Shown one piece after another: positions 48,417 to 57,995 of a DNA stretch of 64,000 nt. Source of the DNA: Acinetobacter ihumii. Its GTDB lineage: Bacteria; Pseudomonadota; Gammaproteobacteria; Pseudomonadales; Moraxellaceae. The position numbers and the translations under genes are program-made. Position 1 is the first letter of the stretch; every line of letters starts with the position of its first letter. The notes beneath the pieces are model-generated. The model was not told the origin of the DNA. It did no database searches and worked only from the letters and a program-made list of their open reading frames with translations. The DNA lies in the NCBI RefSeq assembly GCF_900625095.1, contig NZ_LR130760.1, positions 62,125-126,124 of the forward strand. The letters are read 5' to 3'.

Positions 48417-49493
48417 ATGACCCAGATTAAAGGTGCTTTTACGGAGCTCCCAGTCATTGATATACAGGACTTGAGTAGCGATGATTTAGTAAAGCGTCAG
48501 GCTGTTGCGGATGCAATTGGGCAAGCATCGCGAGACGTTGGTTTCTTTTATGTCACTGGTCATGGTATTGCACCAGAGTTAATTGCAGGAGTTCGCGCCG
48601 CAGCAAAAAACTTTTTCGCCTTACCTATGCAGGAAAAAATGAATTACTACATTGGCCAATCTAAAAGCCATAAAGGTTATGTTCCTGAAGGCGAGGAAAT
48701 TTATGGTTCTGGCAAACCTGATCTTAAAGAAGCTTTTGATATCGGCTTTCAGGCAGCGGAGAATCATCCTTTTGTGTTGGCTAAAACTCCGCTGATTGGT
48801 TCAAATGAATGGCCAGAGCTTGCAGAATTCAAGTCACAGGTGCTGGATTATTATCAGGCTGTTTTCGCGCTGGGGCATCGTTTATTTGATGCTTTTGCAC
48901 TCGCACTTGGTTTGCCAGAAGGTTACTTCAAATCCATGGTGACTTGCCCACCATCAAAGCTACGTTTGATTCATTATCCTTTTGATGCCACGGCAGAGGA
49001 TAAGCCTGGGATTGGTGCACATACTGATTATGAATGCTTCACACTATTGCTTGCAGATCAGCCTGGTCTGGAAGTGCTGAATGAAGATCGAGTCTGGATT
49101 GATGCACCACCAGCTAAAGATATCAAAGGTGAAGAAGCCTTTGTTATTAATATCGGTGACATGCTTGAAGTGTTGAGTGCTGGCACTTTTATTGCGACTG
49201 CACACCGTGTTCGCAAGGTACCCCAAGAGCGTTATTCTTTTCCGCTATTCTTTGCATGTGACTATCACACGCTGATTCGTCCATTACCGCATTTTTTAAA
49301 CGCAGATGAAGCTGATCAATATAGAGAACTTAGTATTGGTGAACACATGTGGAGTCAGGCATTACAAACCTATCGTTATTTACGTGAAAAAGTCGCCAAA
49401 GGTGAGTTGCAACTTCCTGAACGGGCAAGGGCAACCAATACCTTTGGTCATTTGAAACAACAAGCCAAGCAAAAAACCACGATCAACTCATAA
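48417..49493 (+). CDS. isopenicillin N synthase-like Fe(II) oxygenase
   Basis: 358-residue 2-oxoglutarate/Fe(II)-type dioxygenase. Iron ligands are H202 and D204 (HTDYECF) and H263 (TAHRVRKV); R272 and S274 form the R-x-S cosubstrate motif (ERYSF). N-terminal DIOX_N-like part starts VIDIQDLS. Strong AAGGAGG ribosome site inside the preceding gene; zero-gap coupling. Members range from amino acid hydroxylases to ethylene-forming enzyme; the substrate here is not predictable. Confidence 0.88.
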   Translation: MTQIKGAFTELPVIDIQDLSSDDLVKRQAVADAIGQASRDVGFFYVTGHGIAPELIAGVRAAAKNFFALPMQEKMNYYIGQSKSHKGYVPEGEEIYGSGKPDLKEAFDIGFQAAENHPFVLAKTPLIGSNEWPELAEFKSQVLDYYQAVFALGHRLFDAFALALGLPEGYFKSMVTCPPSKLRLIHYPFDATAEDKPGIGAHTDYECFTLLLADQPGLEVLNEDRVWIDAPPAKDIKGEEAFVINIGDMLEVLSAGTFIATAHRVRKVPQERYSFPLFFACDYHTLIRPLPHFLNADEADQYRELSIGEHMWSQALQTYRYLREKVAKGELQLPERARATNTFGHLKQQAKQKTTINS

Positions 49494-49503
49494 GGATGAA
49501 TTT

Positions 49504-50307
49504 ATGAAACAATCGCTTAAAAAAATTCCATATCATATGGCTTTATCTGTCGCCCTCGCTACATGTTTTTCATCAGTGACTCATGCAGCACCATTACTAA
49601 CCAATGGCGTATTTAAAGTGGGTCTAGAGGCAACTTACCCCCCTTTTGAATCTTATGATAGTAAGAAAAATATCGTTGGCCTTGATCCGGATTTTGCTGC
49701 ATTAATTGCCAAAGATTTAAATGCAAAACCTCAGCTTATAGATACGAAATTTACCAGTCTGATTTTAGGTTTGGGTAAAAAGTATGATGCTGTCATTTCA
49801 GGATTATATGTCACCCCAGAGCGTTTAAAACAGGCGGATGCAATTCCTTATGCCATGACAGGGGCTTCGATTATTGCACTTAAAAATAGTAGCACTTTAC
49901 CTAAAACAGAAAATGATTTGTGTGGTGTAAAAGTGGGTTTACAGCAAGGCACAGCATGGGTATCCAGTCTGAAAAAACTTTCAGAATCTTATTGTGTCAA
50001 AAATGGAAAAGCTGCTATTCAGGTCATGGAGTTCCCCACAGCTTCTGAGGTATCTCAGGCATTAATGTCCAAAAATGTAAACGCACAATTGGAAATTGCG
50101 CCAGCGGCCAAAATTTTGGTTGAAAAAAGTCGTGGCAGACTAGTGATCAGCTCTTCTCGTCTGGTCTATCCATTACCACTTGGAATTTATGTGACCCAAG
50201 GCAACACTGCTCTGGTGACAGCGATCAAAGCATCACTCGCTAAAGCGAAAGCGAATGGTCAATATGACGTACTTATCAAAAAATATAATTTAGAACCTAT
50301 TCATTAA
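49504..50307 (+). CDS. periplasmic amino acid-binding protein (B)
   Basis: 267-residue family 3 solute-binding protein with a cleavable signal peptide (cleavage after THA near residue 28), not a lipoprotein like its counterpart at 39427. Shares FKVGLEATYPPFES and SGLYVTPERLKQAD segments with it. AAGG lies 8 nt before the ATG. Followed after 22 bp by its permease-ATPase. Confidence 0.9.
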   Translation: MKQSLKKIPYHMALSVALATCFSSVTHAAPLLTNGVFKVGLEATYPPFESYDSKKNIVGLDPDFAALIAKDLNAKPQLIDTKFTSLILGLGKKYDAVISGLYVTPERLKQADAIPYAMTGASIIALKNSSTLPKTENDLCGVKVGLQQGTAWVSSLKKLSESYCVKNGKAAIQVMEFPTASEVSQALMSKNVNAQLEIAPAAKILVEKSRGRLVISSSRLVYPLPLGIYVTQGNTALVTAIKASLAKAKANGQYDVLIKKYNLEPIH

Positions 50308-50329
50308 TTGATTGAGATTAGGAGCCAGT

Positions 50330-51862
50330 ATGGAATTCGATTGGGGATATTTTTTCTCATTATTTGGTTTTGCTGATTTTTGGCGAGCCTGTGTGACTGT
50401 GATTGTAATCAGTTCATTATCTTGGTTTATTGGGATGATACTGGGATTTATTCTGGCATGTGCAAAGTTATCTGCGCCACGATGGATAAAAATTCCCGTC
50501 GAACTCTATATCTGGTTTTTCCGTAGTATACCTTTAATGGTGTTATTGGTTTTTGTGTACAATTTACCACAAATGTTTCCAGTTACTCAGCCTCTACTGG
50601 GGGTGCCATTTATTGCCGGTTTAATCTCGATGACCGTGACTGAAGCTGCCTATATGGCAGAAATTCATCGAGGTGGTTTGTTGTCTGTGAGCAAAGGACA
50701 AAATGAAGCTGGGCATGCTTTAAGTTTTAGTTTTTTCGGCATTCAACGTTTGATCGTCATTCCACAGGCTTTTCGAATCGCACTACCTACTTTAATTAAT
50801 GAATTTATTACTGTCATTAAACTCAGTTCAATCTTGTCCGTAATTTCATTGCCTGAATTATTACTGACAGGGCAGCGTTTATATGCAGATAATTTTCTTG
50901 TTATGGAAACATTACTTGCTGTTGCCGTGTACTACGTCATGATTGTGACTTTATTTACATGGTTATTTAAATGGCTGGAAAACTTACTGAATTTGCAACG
51001 ACGTACACCGCAAACACTGGACGAGCACCAATGCAATACATTAAGGCAGCATTTACATGTGCCTGTCGCTGTAACTCAAACACAAGCAGTGGCTTCAGGT
51101 CGTCCTGCTGCATTGGATTTGCGTGATATTCATAAATCATGGGGGCAACATCATGTGTTAAAGGGGGTGAACCTTAAAGTAGAAAATGGAGAAGTGTTAA
51201 GTATTATTGGTCCATCTGGATCAGGTAAGACGACACTGATCAGAACAATTAATGCACTTGAAAGCATTGATCATGGTGAGATCATTCTCTATGGAGATGA
51301 CTATCTCAAAGGCGATGCGGTCATGGATAAAGCCAAGATGCGTGCTGGAGTTCGTCGTATTGGGATGGTGTTTCAGGGATTTAATTTATTCCCACACCGT
51401 ACTGTTTTAGATAATGTCATGCTTGCACCTTTATATCATAAGTTATTCGATCGCGAGGTGGCAAAAGAGCAGGCACTTTATTTACTAGATCGAGTGGGCT
51501 TACTTGCACATATTCATAAATATCCGCATCAGCTTTCTGGTGGTCAGCAACAACGTGTTGCGATAGCAAGAGCACTGGCACTCAAGCCTGATATCATGCT
51601 TTTCGATGAGCCAACCTCTGCGCTTGACCCTGAATTGGTAGGTGAGGTTTTAAAAGTGATCCAGTCACTTGCCCATGAAGGAATGACGATGTTGATCGTG
51701 ACCCATGAGATGGAGTTTGCCCTGTCGATTTCTGATCGAGTGATCATGATGGAGCATGGCGTGGTTCAATGTGATGCTTCGCCCGAAAAGATTCGCCATG
51801 ATGATTCATCTGTTGCATTGAGTCGGGTACGTGAATTTATGCAGGTTAAATTCTCACCTTAA
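50330..51862 (+). CDS. fused permease-ATPase of a polar amino acid ABC transporter (B)
   Basis: 510 residues, same permease-then-ATPase fusion as the protein at 36839: permease about 1-225, ATPase from about 265 with [36 protein letters not shown] and VTHE. ATG 50330 has AGGAG 5 nt upstream; earlier starts are not supported. A terminator follows. Likely works with the binding protein encoded just upstream. Confidence 0.92.
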   Translation: MEFDWGYFFSLFGFADFWRACVTVIVISSLSWFIGMILGFILACAKLSAPRWIKIPVELYIWFFRSIPLMVLLVFVYNLPQMFPVTQPLLGVPFIAGLISMTVTEAAYMAEIHRGGLLSVSKGQNEAGHALSFSFFGIQRLIVIPQAFRIALPTLINEFITVIKLSSILSVISLPELLLTGQRLYADNFLVMETLLAVAVYYVMIVTLFTWLFKWLENLLNLQRRTPQTLDEHQCNTLRQHLHVPVAVTQTQAVASGRPAALDLRDIHKSWGQHHVLKGVNLKVENGEVLSIIGPSGSGKTTLIRTINALESIDHGEIILYGDDYLKGDAVMDKAKMRAGVRRIGMVFQGFNLFPHRTVLDNVMLAPLYHKLFDREVAKEQALYLLDRVGLLAHIHKYPHQLSGGQQQRVAIARALALKPDIMLFDEPTSALDPELVGEVLKVIQSLAHEGMTMLIVTHEMEFALSISDRVIMMEHGVVQCDASPEKIRHDDSSVALSRVREFMQVKFSP

Positions 51863-51963
51863 AAGTCCGACAATTCAAAGAGAAACTGATGTTGTAAATG
51901 CCATGCCAAATACTCAAATCAAAATGATAAGAACGAGATCATAAAATTAACATTATCTTTATT

Positions 51964-51994
51964 AAAGCCTATCAGTTCAAGATAGGTTTTTTTT
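51964..51994 (+). terminator. intrinsic terminator after the second permease-ATPase gene
   Basis: AAAGCCTATC / GATAGGTTTT (51964-51973 / 51981-51990, one G-U pair, 7-nt loop) within a T-run to 51994. The remaining sequence up to 52167 is AT-rich with nothing evident. Confidence 0.85.
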
Positions 51995-52167
51995 ATTCCA
52001 TAGGATAATGACAAATCAGCATCTAATTGAATTTAATCATTTTATTTTTCCGTATTTCCTCTATATTTTATAAGTCTTGTAAAATGCTATTGATGGCTGA
52101 TCAATCTCTAGCATGATCTGACCTCTAATTTATCAATCGCGACTGTTTAGGGCATATGGCCCTTGCA

Positions 52168-52213
52168 TTAGTTTATAAAAATCAAAACTAATTATTTAAT
52201 AAATGCTATTTAA
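52168..52213. promoter_or_regulatory. 46-bp conserved regulatory element, copy 2
   Basis: Same element as 47377-47422 (41 of 46 identical). Dyad TTAGTTT-N10-AAACTAA at 52168-52174 / 52185-52191. Lies 54 nt before gbuA, so gbuA and the isomerase operon are probably co-regulated. Confidence 0.7.
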
Positions 52214-52267
52214 AGCAAGATGATTTTATTAGATAAATAATGAAAACAAACAGATATGGGTACATAA

Positions 52268-53227
52268 ATGGCCAAACATTTACATCAACCTCTGGGTGGA
52301 AACGAAATGCCACGCTTTGGCGGTATTGCATCCATGATGCGTTTACCTGTGATTGAAACACCTGATGAATTGGCTAAATTGGATGCTGCTTTTGTAGGTA
52401 TCCCTCTGGATATCGGAACTTCACTCCGATCTGGTACACGATTTGGACCGCGTCAGATTCGAGCAGAATCCGTCATGATCAGACCCTATAACATGGCTAC
52501 AGGTGCGGCACCGTTTGATTGTATCAATGTGGCAGATATTGGTGATGTAGCGATTAATACCTTTAATTTACTACATGCAGTTGAGATTATCGAACAGGAA
52601 TATGATCGCATTTTGTCATATGGAATCACACCTTTAACGCTAGGGGGTGATCACACTTTAACTTTACCTATTTTACGTGCACTCAAGAAAAAATATGGCA
52701 AAGTCGGTCTGGTTCATATTGATGCCCATGCTGATGTAAATGATCATATGTTTGGTGAAAAAATTGCACATGGCACGACTTTTCGACGTGCGGTTGAAGA
52801 AGATCTTCTAGACTGTGATCGTGTAGTTCAAATTGGTCTAAGGGCACAAGGATATAGCGCGGATGACTTTGATTGGAGTCGCCGTCAAGGATTTCGTGTT
52901 GTACAGGCAGAAGAATGTTGGCATCAATCGCTTGCACCACTCATGGCAGAGGTAAGAGAAAAAGTAGGCGGTGGACCTGTTTATTTATCTTTTGATATTG
53001 ATGGGATTGATCCTGCTTGGGCACCAGGAACAGGTACGCCAGAAGTGGGTGGACTGACGACTATTCAAGCTTTAGAAATCATTCGGGGATGTCAAGGGCT
53101 CGATATTATAGGTGCTGATTTAGTCGAAGTATCACCTCCTTATGACACGACTGGAAATACTGCATTATTAGGGGCAAATCTGTTATTCGAGATGTTATGC
53201 ATCCTTCCGAACGTTACTCAAAAATAG
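52268..53227 (+). CDS. gbuA: guanidinobutyrase-like ureohydrolase
   Basis: 319-residue member of the arginase/agmatinase family that hydrolyses guanidino compounds to an amine and urea. All Mn ligands are visible: H129 (GGDHT), D152, H154, D156 (DAHAD), D243 and D245 (SFDIDGIDP). The N terminus HQPLGGNEMPRFGGIA and the length match Pseudomonas guanidinobutyrase GbuA as I recall it; agmatinase or guanidinopropionase activity remains possible. Single gene behind the shared 46-bp element. Confidence 0.75.
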   Translation: MAKHLHQPLGGNEMPRFGGIASMMRLPVIETPDELAKLDAAFVGIPLDIGTSLRSGTRFGPRQIRAESVMIRPYNMATGAAPFDCINVADIGDVAINTFNLLHAVEIIEQEYDRILSYGITPLTLGGDHTLTLPILRALKKKYGKVGLVHIDAHADVNDHMFGEKIAHGTTFRRAVEEDLLDCDRVVQIGLRAQGYSADDFDWSRRQGFRVVQAEECWHQSLAPLMAEVREKVGGGPVYLSFDIDGIDPAWAPGTGTPEVGGLTTIQALEIIRGCQGLDIIGADLVEVSPPYDTTGNTALLGANLLFEMLCILPNVTQK

Positions 53228-53435
53228 CTTATTACTTTGATACGTTGGGTAGGGGATCAAGGATTTTTTAACAATTGACAATGTACAACGATCAATTTAT
53301 CGCAGAGAAAATTTGATTGTACTGAAGGTAAATTATCTAAGTGCTTAAAGAAAATATAAGTACTCGATCATTCTGATTTTGCAGTGAATCTGATTTTCTA
53401 TGTATGTTTGATTTTAAAAATATGGAGAAACGACT

Positions 53436-54425
53436 GTGTTGAATCGTATATCTTTTAGACAAATGGAATATTTTGTGTCAACGGCCCAACACGGCAGTAT
53501 CATTGTAGCTTCGGAGAAAATACATGTTTCTCCGCCTTCAATTTCGGCTGCGATTTCTCATATTGAATCAGAGTTAAAAGTGAAATTATTTATTCGCCAA
53601 CATGCGCGTGGTTTATTGTTAACCCATATTGGTGAAAAAATTCTGAAAGAGTGTTTGTTTATTTTAGGTCAAACCTATTCACTTTATACATTGGCTTCTG
53701 AATATTTTGGTTCAACACAACGATCTTTGCATATTGGGTGTCATCATGTTTTAACACCATTAATTTATTCAGATATTGTGCATGAGTTTAAGTTGTTACA
53801 TCAGGATGAAGAGATCTGTCTGATCGATGGTCACCATGATGAACTTATGAATGCGTTATTGTCGAATAAAGTCGACATGGTGATTACCAGCCATTTAGAG
53901 ATTGATCATGATTTAATTTGTTTTGAGCCGATTGTAACTTTACCACCTCAGATATTGGTGAGTGAACATCATCCATTGGCGAAAATGAATACTGTGACCT
54001 TGCAAGAGTTAACCCAGTTTCCCATGATTTTACATGATTCACCTTATTATATGGATTATTGTACAGAATTATTCAAACAGCATAATCTGCTTCCAAACAT
54101 TAAGGAAACTTATAAAAATTATGATTTGGTACGAACGATGGTGGCCAATGGATGGGGTTATAGTATGACCAATTTAAGGCATAAGTTAGAGCATACGCTA
54201 GATGGTAAGAAACTTGTACGTTTAGCGCTTGAGGGAGATCATGCGCCAGTGAGCATCGGCCTTGCTACACTTTCTGGCGTCAACACAAATGAAGCTATAG
54301 AAAACTTTAAACGGTTTTGTCATGATTTTATTTCTGATTATTACCATAAAAACCATTACGCTTCATGCAGTTTTAATTTAACGCCACCTATGCAGGAAAG
54401 CCGAGCTAAGGCACGTCTTAACTAG
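53436..54425 (+). CDS. LysR-type transcriptional regulator B
   Basis: 329 residues from GTG 53436 with GGAG 8 nt upstream. Paralogue of the regulator at 34458: both start MLNRIS-x-RQM and share ASEKIHVS-x-PSISAAI. It follows gbuA and precedes the hydroxyacid dehydrogenase. Probably regulates the second module, perhaps with overlapping specificity. Confidence 0.88.
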   Translation: MLNRISFRQMEYFVSTAQHGSIIVASEKIHVSPPSISAAISHIESELKVKLFIRQHARGLLLTHIGEKILKECLFILGQTYSLYTLASEYFGSTQRSLHIGCHHVLTPLIYSDIVHEFKLLHQDEEICLIDGHHDELMNALLSNKVDMVITSHLEIDHDLICFEPIVTLPPQILVSEHHPLAKMNTVTLQELTQFPMILHDSPYYMDYCTELFKQHNLLPNIKETYKNYDLVRTMVANGWGYSMTNLRHKLEHTLDGKKLVRLALEGDHAPVSIGLATLSGVNTNEAIENFKRFCHDFISDYYHKNHYASCSFNLTPPMQESRAKARLN

Positions 54426-54499
54426 AAATTACGTATACGAAATATCAGATGACTCATATGTCATCGACAATCCGTATCAGTAGAATAGAGATAAATAAT

Positions 54500-55459
54500 A
54501 TGCAGCCTATCAGAATTACATGCACTGAAAAGCAGTATTTGGGTCATGAGCAGTTTAAATTTGATTTTCCTGTGGATTACACTGAATTTGAAAGACTTAC
54601 TCAACAACAGTTTTATGATCAGGTCAAAGATCAACATGTTTTAATTGTGAATGATTTGCAAGTCGATCAACGAGTGATGGAAAATAATCCTGATCTGAAA
54701 TTGATTGCATTGTGTTCAACGGGGTTTGATCATATTGATATTCAGCTCGCAAAGCAAAGAAATGTTAAGGTATGCAATATTAGAGAATACGCGGGTGATA
54801 CTGTTGCAGAGCATGCTTTTTTACTGATGTTAAATCTCATTAAAAACTTCCAGTTTTATCAAAACTCAGTGATGTCAGGCGCATGGAGTGAAAGTCAGTG
54901 TTTTTGTTATCAGGATGACTTGAAACCAATTTATGATTTGAAAGGGAAGAATCTGGTTATAGTGGGGCGAGGAGAAATAGGACAATCCTTAGCAATTAAA
55001 GCACAAGCTTTTGGCATGCAAATATTTTTTGCTGAGCGCCCGAATCAGACAACCTGCCGTGAGGGATATATTCCATTTCACAAGGCACTCCATATTGCCG
55101 ATGTATTATCACTGCATTGTGCTTTAAATGATGATAATCGGGGGGTAATTAATCGCGAAAATCTGAGTTTAATGAAACCTAATAGTTTTATTATTAATGT
55201 GAGCAGAGGCGCTTTAGTTAATGATCAAGATTTATTGCTGGCACTTCGTTCGGGACATATTGCGGGTTATGCTGCTGATGTGATTACTCCAGAGCCTCCA
55301 TCTAAAGATCATCCTCTTTTAAACAGTGGATTATCTAATATCTTGCTTACTCCCCATATTGCTTGGGCAAGCGAAGAAGCAAAAAAGAGAATATTGAATA
55401 TACTCATCCAAAATATTGAACTGAATTTGCAAGGATTTGATAGTAATAGAGTGATTTAG
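54500..55459 (+). CDS. D-2-hydroxyacid dehydrogenase
   Basis: About 319 residues, NAD-dependent D-isomer hydroxyacid dehydrogenase family. NAD motif GRGEIGQSLA near residue 155, arginine in NVSRGALV, and catalytic histidine in LTPHIAWAS. I use ATG 54500 (GAGA upstream, family-like N terminus); ATG 54449 would add 17 residues. Probably reduces a 2-keto acid or oxidises a D-hydroxy acid formed in the pathway. Confidence 0.85.
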   Translation: MQPIRITCTEKQYLGHEQFKFDFPVDYTEFERLTQQQFYDQVKDQHVLIVNDLQVDQRVMENNPDLKLIALCSTGFDHIDIQLAKQRNVKVCNIREYAGDTVAEHAFLLMLNLIKNFQFYQNSVMSGAWSESQCFCYQDDLKPIYDLKGKNLVIVGRGEIGQSLAIKAQAFGMQIFFAERPNQTTCREGYIPFHKALHIADVLSLHCALNDDNRGVINRENLSLMKPNSFIINVSRGALVNDQDLLLALRSGHIAGYAADVITPEPPSKDHPLLNSGLSNILLTPHIAWASEEAKKRILNILIQNIELNLQGFDSNRVI

Positions 55460-56065
55460 TTTTTAGATTTGAAAAATATATGGAATATGAGGTTTAATTT
55501 TTCTTGTGGATTCAATAATGAAGTGCAATCTATTTGTCAGTGGTTAAGAAAGTTAGAATGCATTACATTTAATTTGATTTTTTATAACTTTTAATGAGAA
55601 AGCACGCGCTGAAGTAATATACCCAACTTTCTCAAGATGAAAGATACTAAATTGGAGTTGCTCTGAATAGCAAAATGTCAAAAGTTAAAATCACTAGACA
55701 ACTGAAGGGTTCCAAATCAGCCATTTCATATTAACTATGACTGAATCAAGGATTGTGCGGTTATAGAGCAAAGCAGGTTTAAGTATTATCGAGACAGCAT
55801 TCTTATCGTGAGGCCTCGATTTTAACGACCTTTGGCTATTCCTATATTTGGTTATAACAGAGTATCTGCCATAACCATTTGTCAATGCATAAAATGACTC
55901 ATGTTTATCACATGATATTTTATAAGGGCAAGGAGTGGAGTTAACAACTAAGAAATAAACATGTATTCCACTGATCCATCTCGATCAAACCAATGGGCAA
56001 GAAATAACAATACCAATTCGTCAATCTCTGTCAAAATCGTTATGATTTGAGCATGTCACATCAGA

Positions 56066-56180
56066 GCGAATTCAAGCCATCGAAGCTGCACTGCATTCGT
56101 CCGAGAAAGTGTTTAGGATGCTAAACACAGAGTGAAGTAATGGCTGCTTTTATACTGGTTCACTTGTTAATTGAATTCGC
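56066..56180. repeat. 115-bp inverted-repeat unit next to tRNA-Gly
   Basis: Terminal arms GCGAATTCAA / TTGAATTCGC (56066-56075 / 56171-56180) are perfect. Inside are AGCCAT / ATGGCT and the hairpin GTGTTTAG-GATG-CTAAACAC. Could be a miniature element or structured RNA. Confidence 0.5.
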
Positions 56181-56185
56181 TTAAC

Positions 56186-56217
56186 AAAAAAGCCCCAGTT
56201 TTTAAACTGAGGCTTTT
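56186..56217 (-). terminator. terminator downstream of tRNA-Gly
   Basis: An 11-bp stem with one G-U pair (56191-56201 / 56204-56214). Read on the minus strand it ends in six T. AT tails on both sides make it potentially bidirectional. Confidence 0.85.
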
Positions 56218-56224
56218 AAAATTT

Positions 56225-56300
<76 letters not shown>

Positions 56301-56364
56301 AATGTGAGATGCATTATAGACAGTTTCATTTCACTGTCAATATGCATCTGTTTTAATTGTTGAT

Positions 56365-57786
56365 TTAATCAGCACGTCGCCAAACCGTTCCTTGACGCGT
56401 ATCTTCAAGCACAACACCTTTTTCCAATAAAGACTGACGAATGCTGTCAGCACCTGCAAAATCCTTTGCTTTTTTTGCATCAGCACGTTGTTGAATTAAA
56501 CTTTCAATTTCTGCATCAGACAAAGACAGTGCTTCTTGTCCAATATCAGATTTTAAAAATTCATCGACATCATGCTGAACCAAACCTAGAATTGAAGTCA
56601 GATGACGCAAAGTTGCATAGTAAAGTGTCGCAGGCTCGGCTTGTTGCTCTTTCACTGCTCGATTCAGTTCACGATTTAGTTCAAAGAGTACAGCCATTGC
56701 TTCGGGGGTATTAAAGTCATCACGCATAGCAACGTTAAAACGTTCTACAAAGGCTTGATCTAATTGTTCAGCGCGAGTTTGACCATAGACTTGTTCATAG
56801 GCTTTAAAAGCATGATAAAAACGGGTCAATGCGGTTTTCGCTTCTTTTAAAGCAGTATCAGAAAAATTAACTGGACTGCGGTAGTGCGAAGATACAATAA
56901 AATAGCGAATCACTTCAGGGTGGAATTTTTCCATCACATCACGAATGGTAAAGAAATTCCCTAAAGATTTCGACATCTTTTCGCCATCGACATTGATAAA
57001 GCCAACATGCATCCAATAATTGACATACTGTTCGCCTGTTGCTGCTTCACTTTGTGCAATTTCATTTTCATGATGCGGAAATAACAAATCCGAACCACCG
57101 CCATGAATATCAAAATGATTACCCAAGCAGCAGGTCGACATTGCAGAACATTCAATGTGCCAACCTGGACGACCATTGCCCCACGGCGATTGCCATGACG
57201 GTTCATTGGTTTTGGCATGTTTCCAGAGCACGAAGTCAAACGGATGTTTTTTCTCAACTTCAACATCGACGCGTTCACTGGCACCTGCTTGCATATCATC
57301 TAGTTTACGCCCAGAAAGTCGACCGTATTTGGCAAATTTATTGACTTCGAAATATACATCGCCATTGGTCGCTGCGTAGGCCGTGCCGTTATCAACCAAA
57401 GTACCAATCATGTTTTGCATTTGATTGATGTATTCAGTCGCCTTAGGTGATTCATCGGGTTCTGCACAACCCAAACTCGCAGCATCCTCATTCATGGCAG
57501 TAATGAAGCGTGCGGTCAGTTCTTGAATGGTTTCGCCATTTTCATTGGCGCGAGTGATAATTTTATCGTCAATATCAGTAATATTACGGATATAACGAAC
57601 TTTCCAGCCTTGGCTACGCAGGAAACGGATTATATAGTCAAAGGCGACCATGACTCGAGCATGTCCAATATGACAGTAGTCATACACCGTCATTCCGCAG
57701 ACATAGATATCAATCTGACCGTCAACACGTGGGACAAATTCAACTTTTTTACGTTGCTCTGAGTTATATAAAACGAATGGTTGCAT
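56365..57786 (-). CDS. cysS: cysteinyl-tRNA synthetase
   Basis: Class I aminoacyl-tRNA synthetase, 473 residues. HIGH motif at residues 39-42 (CHIGHAR), KMSKS in [11 protein letters not shown], and zinc ligands C30, the cysteine of GWHIECSAM and HENE. Standard family length. Lies upstream of tRNA-Gly on the minus strand and divergent from kdsD. Confidence 0.97.
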   Translation of the reverse strand: MQPFVLYNSEQRKKVEFVPRVDGQIDIYVCGMTVYDYCHIGHARVMVAFDYIIRFLRSQGWKVRYIRNITDIDDKIITRANENGETIQELTARFITAMNEDAASLGCAEPDESPKATEYINQMQNMIGTLVDNGTAYAATNGDVYFEVNKFAKYGRLSGRKLDDMQAGASERVDVEVEKKHPFDFVLWKHAKTNEPSWQSPWGNGRPGWHIECSAMSTCCLGNHFDIHGGGSDLLFPHHENEIAQSEAATGEQYVNYWMHVGFINVDGEKMSKSLGNFFTIRDVMEKFHPEVIRYFIVSSHYRSPVNFSDTALKEAKTALTRFYHAFKAYEQVYGQTRAEQLDQAFVERFNVAMRDDFNTPEAMAVLFELNRELNRAVKEQQAEPATLYYATLRHLTSILGLVQHDVDEFLKSDIGQEALSLSDAEIESLIQQRADAKKAKDFAGADSIRQSLLEKGVVLEDTRQGTVWRRAD

Positions 57787-57995
57787 AAGGCTCTTAAAAC
57801 GTTCACCAAAAATAGTGTTACATCATAACGTAAGCCACATATTTCACAAAGACTTATCCATGATTTTTATGGGTATAGGAAAACTTGTACATTTTAAAAT
57901 GTGCCAAGAATGGAGATGTGTTAGAATAACGCAAATTTTTTAGTAAAAAGATTATAGTCATAGCGGCTATAGTGAATTGTTTGAGTTCATTATTT

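Larger units (their letters stand above)
55460..56224. other. non-coding stretch between dehydrogenase and tRNA-Gly
   Basis: 765 bp without a convincing gene. A 63-codon minus frame (55694-55885) is not called. The right part holds a 115-bp inverted-repeat unit (56066-56180) and the tRNA terminator. Location downstream of a tRNA and odd composition suggest old insertion or excision events. Confidence 0.45.

Noticed and set aside
55694..55885. 63-codon minus-strand frame (LLYNRTILDSVIVNMK segment)
   Set aside because: Vaguely like the C-terminal part of an IS982-type transposase, but there is no ribosome site, no other transposase motif and no neighbouring frame continuing the match.
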